A stretch of 33,442 bases of DNA. Source: JBHENW01 sp046261875 (GTDB taxonomy: Bacteria > Acidobacteriota > Thermoanaerobaculia > UBA5066 > Gp7-AA6). The stretch lies in contig JBHENW010000219.1 of NCBI GenBank assembly GCA_046261875.1, forward strand, positions 1 through 33,442, written 5' to 3'. Within the stretch, counting starts at the first letter, position 1, and each line of letters starts with the position of its first letter. Shown in pieces: positions 31,376-33,442 of the stretch. Position numbers and translations under genes: made by a program. Under the pieces are notes generated by a model. The model was not told where the DNA came from. It saw only the letters and a program-made list of their open reading frames with translations, and did no database searches.

Positions 31376-31842
31376 AGCTCGCCTGGAACGGTGTGGCTCG
31401 CGAAGTCCGGATCGAGGGCGCGGCCGCTCTGCTCGACGGCGAGCGCATCGCCGTCCGGCCGATGTTCGAGAGAAACGAGCTCGTCGCGCTGGAGATCGAC
31501 GGCGTCCTGTTGCCCGTCCGCGTCGTCCGCCAGGGCGCGGAGGCGCTCGTCTGGTGCGCGGGGGACGTCTTCCGGATCGAGACCGCCGGGAGACGCCGGG
31601 GGCGCGCCGCCGAGCACGAGGGCGACCTGCTCGCGCCGATGCCGGGGCGCGTCCGCCGCACGCTCGTCGCTCCCGGAGACGCCGTCACCCGCGGACAGGT
31701 CGTCCTGATCCTCGAGGCGATGAAGATGGAGCATGCGATCCGCGCGCCCCGCGACGGCGTCGTGACCCGGCTCGCCCATGCCGAAGGGGATCTCGTCGAG
31801 GCGGGCGCGGCGCTGGCGGAAGTCACGGCGCAGCCGTCATAA
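31372..31842 (+). CDS. Biotin carboxyl carrier protein of 3-methylcrotonyl-CoA carboxylase
   Basis: A 156-residue carrier. The biotinylated Lys118 lies in LEAMKMEHAI, preceded by LLAPMPGRVRRTLV as in all carriers. Residues 1-75 form a strand-rich part like the BT domain that links BC and BCCP in fused alpha subunits. BC plus this protein equals about the length of a fused MccA, so this looks like a gene split. GTG start with GGGGAGG upstream, overlapping the BC stop by four bases. Confidence 0.88.
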   Translation: MKLAWNGVAREVRIEGAAALLDGERIAVRPMFERNELVALEIDGVLLPVRVVRQGAEALVWCAGDVFRIETAGRRRGRAAEHEGDLLAPMPGRVRRTLVAPGDAVTRGQVVLILEAMKMEHAIRAPRDGVVTRLAHAEGDLVEAGAALAEVTAQPS

Positions 31843-31843
31843 T
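31838..31843 (+). promoter_or_regulatory. -10 box before the lyase gene
   Basis: CATAAT lies eight bases before the ATG and overlaps the TAA stop of the carrier gene; no Shine-Dalgarno. The overlap with a stop codon makes chance a real option. Confidence 0.3.
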
Positions 31844-31851
31844 CCCGCCGC

Positions 31852-32817
31852 ATGGAAGAGGGGACGGACCTTCCGATCCAGCGTCCGGAGCTTCCGGAGC
31901 GAGTCACGGTCTACGAGGTCGGCCCGCGCGACGGCCTCCAGAACGAGGCGGAGACCCTGCCGCCCGACGTGAAGGTCGGCTTCATCGACCGGCTGACGGA
32001 GGCCGGCCTTCCCGCGATCGAGGTGGGATCCTTCGTTTCGCCCCGCGCCATCCCGCAGCTCGCCGACACCGGGGAGGTCTTCCGCCGGATCCACCGAGCG
32101 AGCGGCGTGCGGTATCCCGTTCTCGTCCCGAACCTGCGGGGCCTCGAGCGGGCGATGGCGGCGGGGGTCTCCGAGATCGCGGTGTTCACCGCGGCCTCCG
32201 AGACGTTCAACCAGCACAACATCCATGCGGGCGTGGACGAATCGATCGAGCGCTTCCGGCCGGTCGTGACGCGGGCACAGGAGGAGAAGATCCGGGTCCG
32301 CGGCTACGTCTCGACGGCCTTCGTCTGCCCCTACGAGGGGCAGATCGCGCCGGATGCCGTGCGCGAGGTCGTACACAAGCTGCTCGACCTTCCCGTGGAC
32401 GAAATCTCCATCGGCGACACGATCGGCGCGGCGACGCCGGCGGACGTCTACGAGGTCGTCGAAACGCTCTACGACTCCGGGGTTCCCCGCGGCGTGCTCG
32501 CGCTCCACTTCCACGACACGCGGGGAACGGCCCTGGCGAACGTCTACGCCGGGCTCGAATGCGGCATCACGACGTACGACGCGTCGGCGGGAGGCCTCGG
32601 GGGCTGCCCCTACGCGCCGGGCGCGTCGGGAAACCTGGCCACGGAGGACCTGCTCTACCTGCTCGAAGGGCTGGAGATCGAGACCGGGGTGTCCCTGTCC
32701 AAAGTCGTCGAGGCCTCCCGGTACCTCTCGGAAGCTCTCGGGCGGCGCCCGCCGGGCCGGTACCTCGCCGCCGTGTGGCCGACCGGCGTCGAAGAGCCCT
32801 CGCTGCGCGGTTCGTGA
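31852..32817 (+). CDS. Hydroxymethylglutaryl-CoA lyase
   Basis: A 321-residue TIM-barrel lyase that splits HMG-CoA into acetyl-CoA and acetoacetate, the last step of leucine breakdown. Seen: YEVGPRDGLQNE (21-32) with the metal Asp, HFHDTRG (219-225), and the signature ASAGGLGGCPYAPGASGN (244-261) with the catalytic Cys252. The length is slightly above the usual 300 because of a short N-terminal lead. It follows the carrier gene by nine bases and ends the catabolic block. Confidence 0.94.
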   Translation: MEEGTDLPIQRPELPERVTVYEVGPRDGLQNEAETLPPDVKVGFIDRLTEAGLPAIEVGSFVSPRAIPQLADTGEVFRRIHRASGVRYPVLVPNLRGLERAMAAGVSEIAVFTAASETFNQHNIHAGVDESIERFRPVVTRAQEEKIRVRGYVSTAFVCPYEGQIAPDAVREVVHKLLDLPVDEISIGDTIGAATPADVYEVVETLYDSGVPRGVLALHFHDTRGTALANVYAGLECGITTYDASAGGLGGCPYAPGASGNLATEDLLYLLEGLEIETGVSLSKVVEASRYLSEALGRRPPGRYLAAVWPTGVEEPSLRGS

Positions 32818-32866
32818 CGGCCGCCCGGAACGGCCTGCGAAAGGGCCCCCGGCTGCAGCTTCCCGA

Positions 32867-32895
32867 TTGACAGCGCGGTGGATCGCGTGTAACTT
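32867..32895 (+). promoter_or_regulatory. Sigma70-type promoter of the response regulator gene
   Basis: TTGACA (32867-32872), a 17-base spacer and TAACTT (32890-32895). Start of RNA is expected near 32902, about 17 bases before the ATG, with no Shine-Dalgarno. The only full -35/-10 pair seen in the window. Confidence 0.7.
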
Positions 32896-32918
32896 TTTGA
32901 CCAGCAGAACCTTAATTC

Positions 32919-33442
32919 ATGGCCAAGAAAATCCTTCTGGCTGACGACAGTCTCACGATTCAGAAGGTCGTCGAGCTGACGTTCTCCGACGGGGACTACG
33001 ACCTGGTCTGTGTCTCCAATGGGCAAAAAGCGCTCGACAAGGTGCGCGACGACCGCCCCGACCTGATCCTCGCCGACGTCGTCATGCCCGAAAAGAACGG
33101 CTACGAGGTGTGCGAGGCGATCAAGGGAAACCCGGCGACCGCCCGGATCCCCGTCGTGCTCCTTTCGGGCACTTTCGAGCCATTCGACCGGGAGCGCGCG
33201 GAGCGCATCGGATGCGACGCGATCGTCTCAAAGCCCTTCGACTCGCAGCAGCTGATCTCGCAGATCGAGGGCCTGCTCGGAAAAGCCCGGGCCGAGATGC
33301 CGGAGCCGGAGACGCGCTCCGAGCCGGATGCGCGGGCCGGGAGCTCCCAGGCCTCCGAGCGGGCCCCCTTCGACGCGGGCTTCACTTCCGAGGATTTCAC
33401 CGCGTCGATTCGCGTCAGCCCGCGTCCGGAACGGTTCGATCC
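32919..33442 (+). CDS. CheY-like response regulator (3' partial)
   Basis: At least 174 residues, cut by the window edge. The receiver domain (about 1-125) has ILLADDS with the acidic pair, phospho-acceptor Asp in LILADVVMPEKNGYEV, LLSGTFEP with the switch Ser, and SKPFD with the conserved Lys. After it comes a Glu/Pro/Ala-rich linker with no stop before the end. What output domain follows cannot be seen; a long low-complexity tail suggests a linker to another module. It has its own consensus-like promoter and is separate from the lyase gene. Confidence 0.88.
   Translation, partial: MAKKILLADDSLTIQKVVELTFSDGDYDLVCVSNGQKALDKVRDDRPDLILADVVMPEKNGYEVCEAIKGNPATARIPVVLLSGTFEPFDRERAERIGCDAIVSKPFDSQQLISQIEGLLGKARAEMPEPETRSEPDARAGSSQASERAPFDAGFTSEDFTASIRVSPRPERFD

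Noticed and set aside
1..33442. tRNA, rRNA or transposase genes
   Set aside because: I saw no tRNA-like cloverleaf ends, rRNA motifs, or transposase motifs with inverted ends.

Overview
This is a GC-rich bacterial window (many GTG starts, compact operons, frequent NTGA stop/start overlaps). Gene content suggests a soil- or sediment-type heterotroph, most likely Acidobacteriota. The clues are leucine catabolism with MCC subunits, a FHA-GAF-cyclase, a zinc-ribbon PknB-type kinase, and a remnant of a surface protein ending in a VPCRL-DTR type domain that I associate with that phylum. The phylum is an inference from remembered family patterns, not a marker-gene result.

Layout, left to right. (1) 1-3151: the 3' end of a SerA-type ACT domain, D-Ala-D-Ala ligase and a GT-C-like membrane glycosyltransferase, all on +. 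(2) 3111-7833, on -: a three-gene membrane redox cluster made of a fused flavin oxidoreductase/NosR-NapH-type polyferredoxin, a RnfD/NqrB-like membrane protein and a secreted DUF2330 protein. This is the least ordinary system in the window. The flavin domain looks circularly permuted, with its C-terminal GD motif moved to the N-terminus. (3) 7926-11701: an Fpg-like glycosylase on + converges on a - operon of zinc-ribbon protein, purB, rlpA and SRPBCC protein. (4) 11773-13200: a GlsB/YeaQ membrane protein and RmuC, then about 1.1 kb with no intact gene that holds a frameshifted secreted-protein remnant.

(5) 14320-18530: an arginine deiminase operon (arcA, arcC, ornithine carbamoyltransferase) followed by an SH3b/TonB-C protein. 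(6) 18584-21909: a FHA-GAF-class III adenylate cyclase converges on a zinc-ribbon Ser/Thr kinase; both stop codons lie in one perfect hairpin. (7) 21962-23734: an RdgB-like NTP pyrophosphatase, an MTH1187-type thiamine-binding protein with a clear terminator, and a MOSC-fold protein. (8) 23751-32817: a leucine/branched acyl-CoA catabolic block: mutase B12-binding subunit, mccB, a decayed surface-protein fragment, a LEA-2 protein coupled to methylglutaconyl-CoA hydratase, a zinc-ribbon protein (-), a secreted M28 peptidase coupled to biotin carboxylase, a separate biotin carrier and HMG-CoA lyase. (9) 32867-end: a consensus-like promoter and the start of a response regulator cut by the window edge.

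How the genes work together: the peptidase, MCC subunits, hydratase and lyase would take peptides and leucine-derived 3-methylcrotonyl-CoA to acetyl-CoA and acetoacetate. The arc operon would turn arginine into ornithine, ammonia, CO2 and ATP. The redox cluster would move NAD(P)H electrons through flavin and iron-sulfur centres in the membrane; its acceptor is unknown. Many first genes carry a TANNNT box 6-12 bases before the start codon and no Shine-Dalgarno, which suggests leaderless or very short-leader mRNAs, whereas downstream operon genes often have a Shine-Dalgarno or a stop/start overlap.
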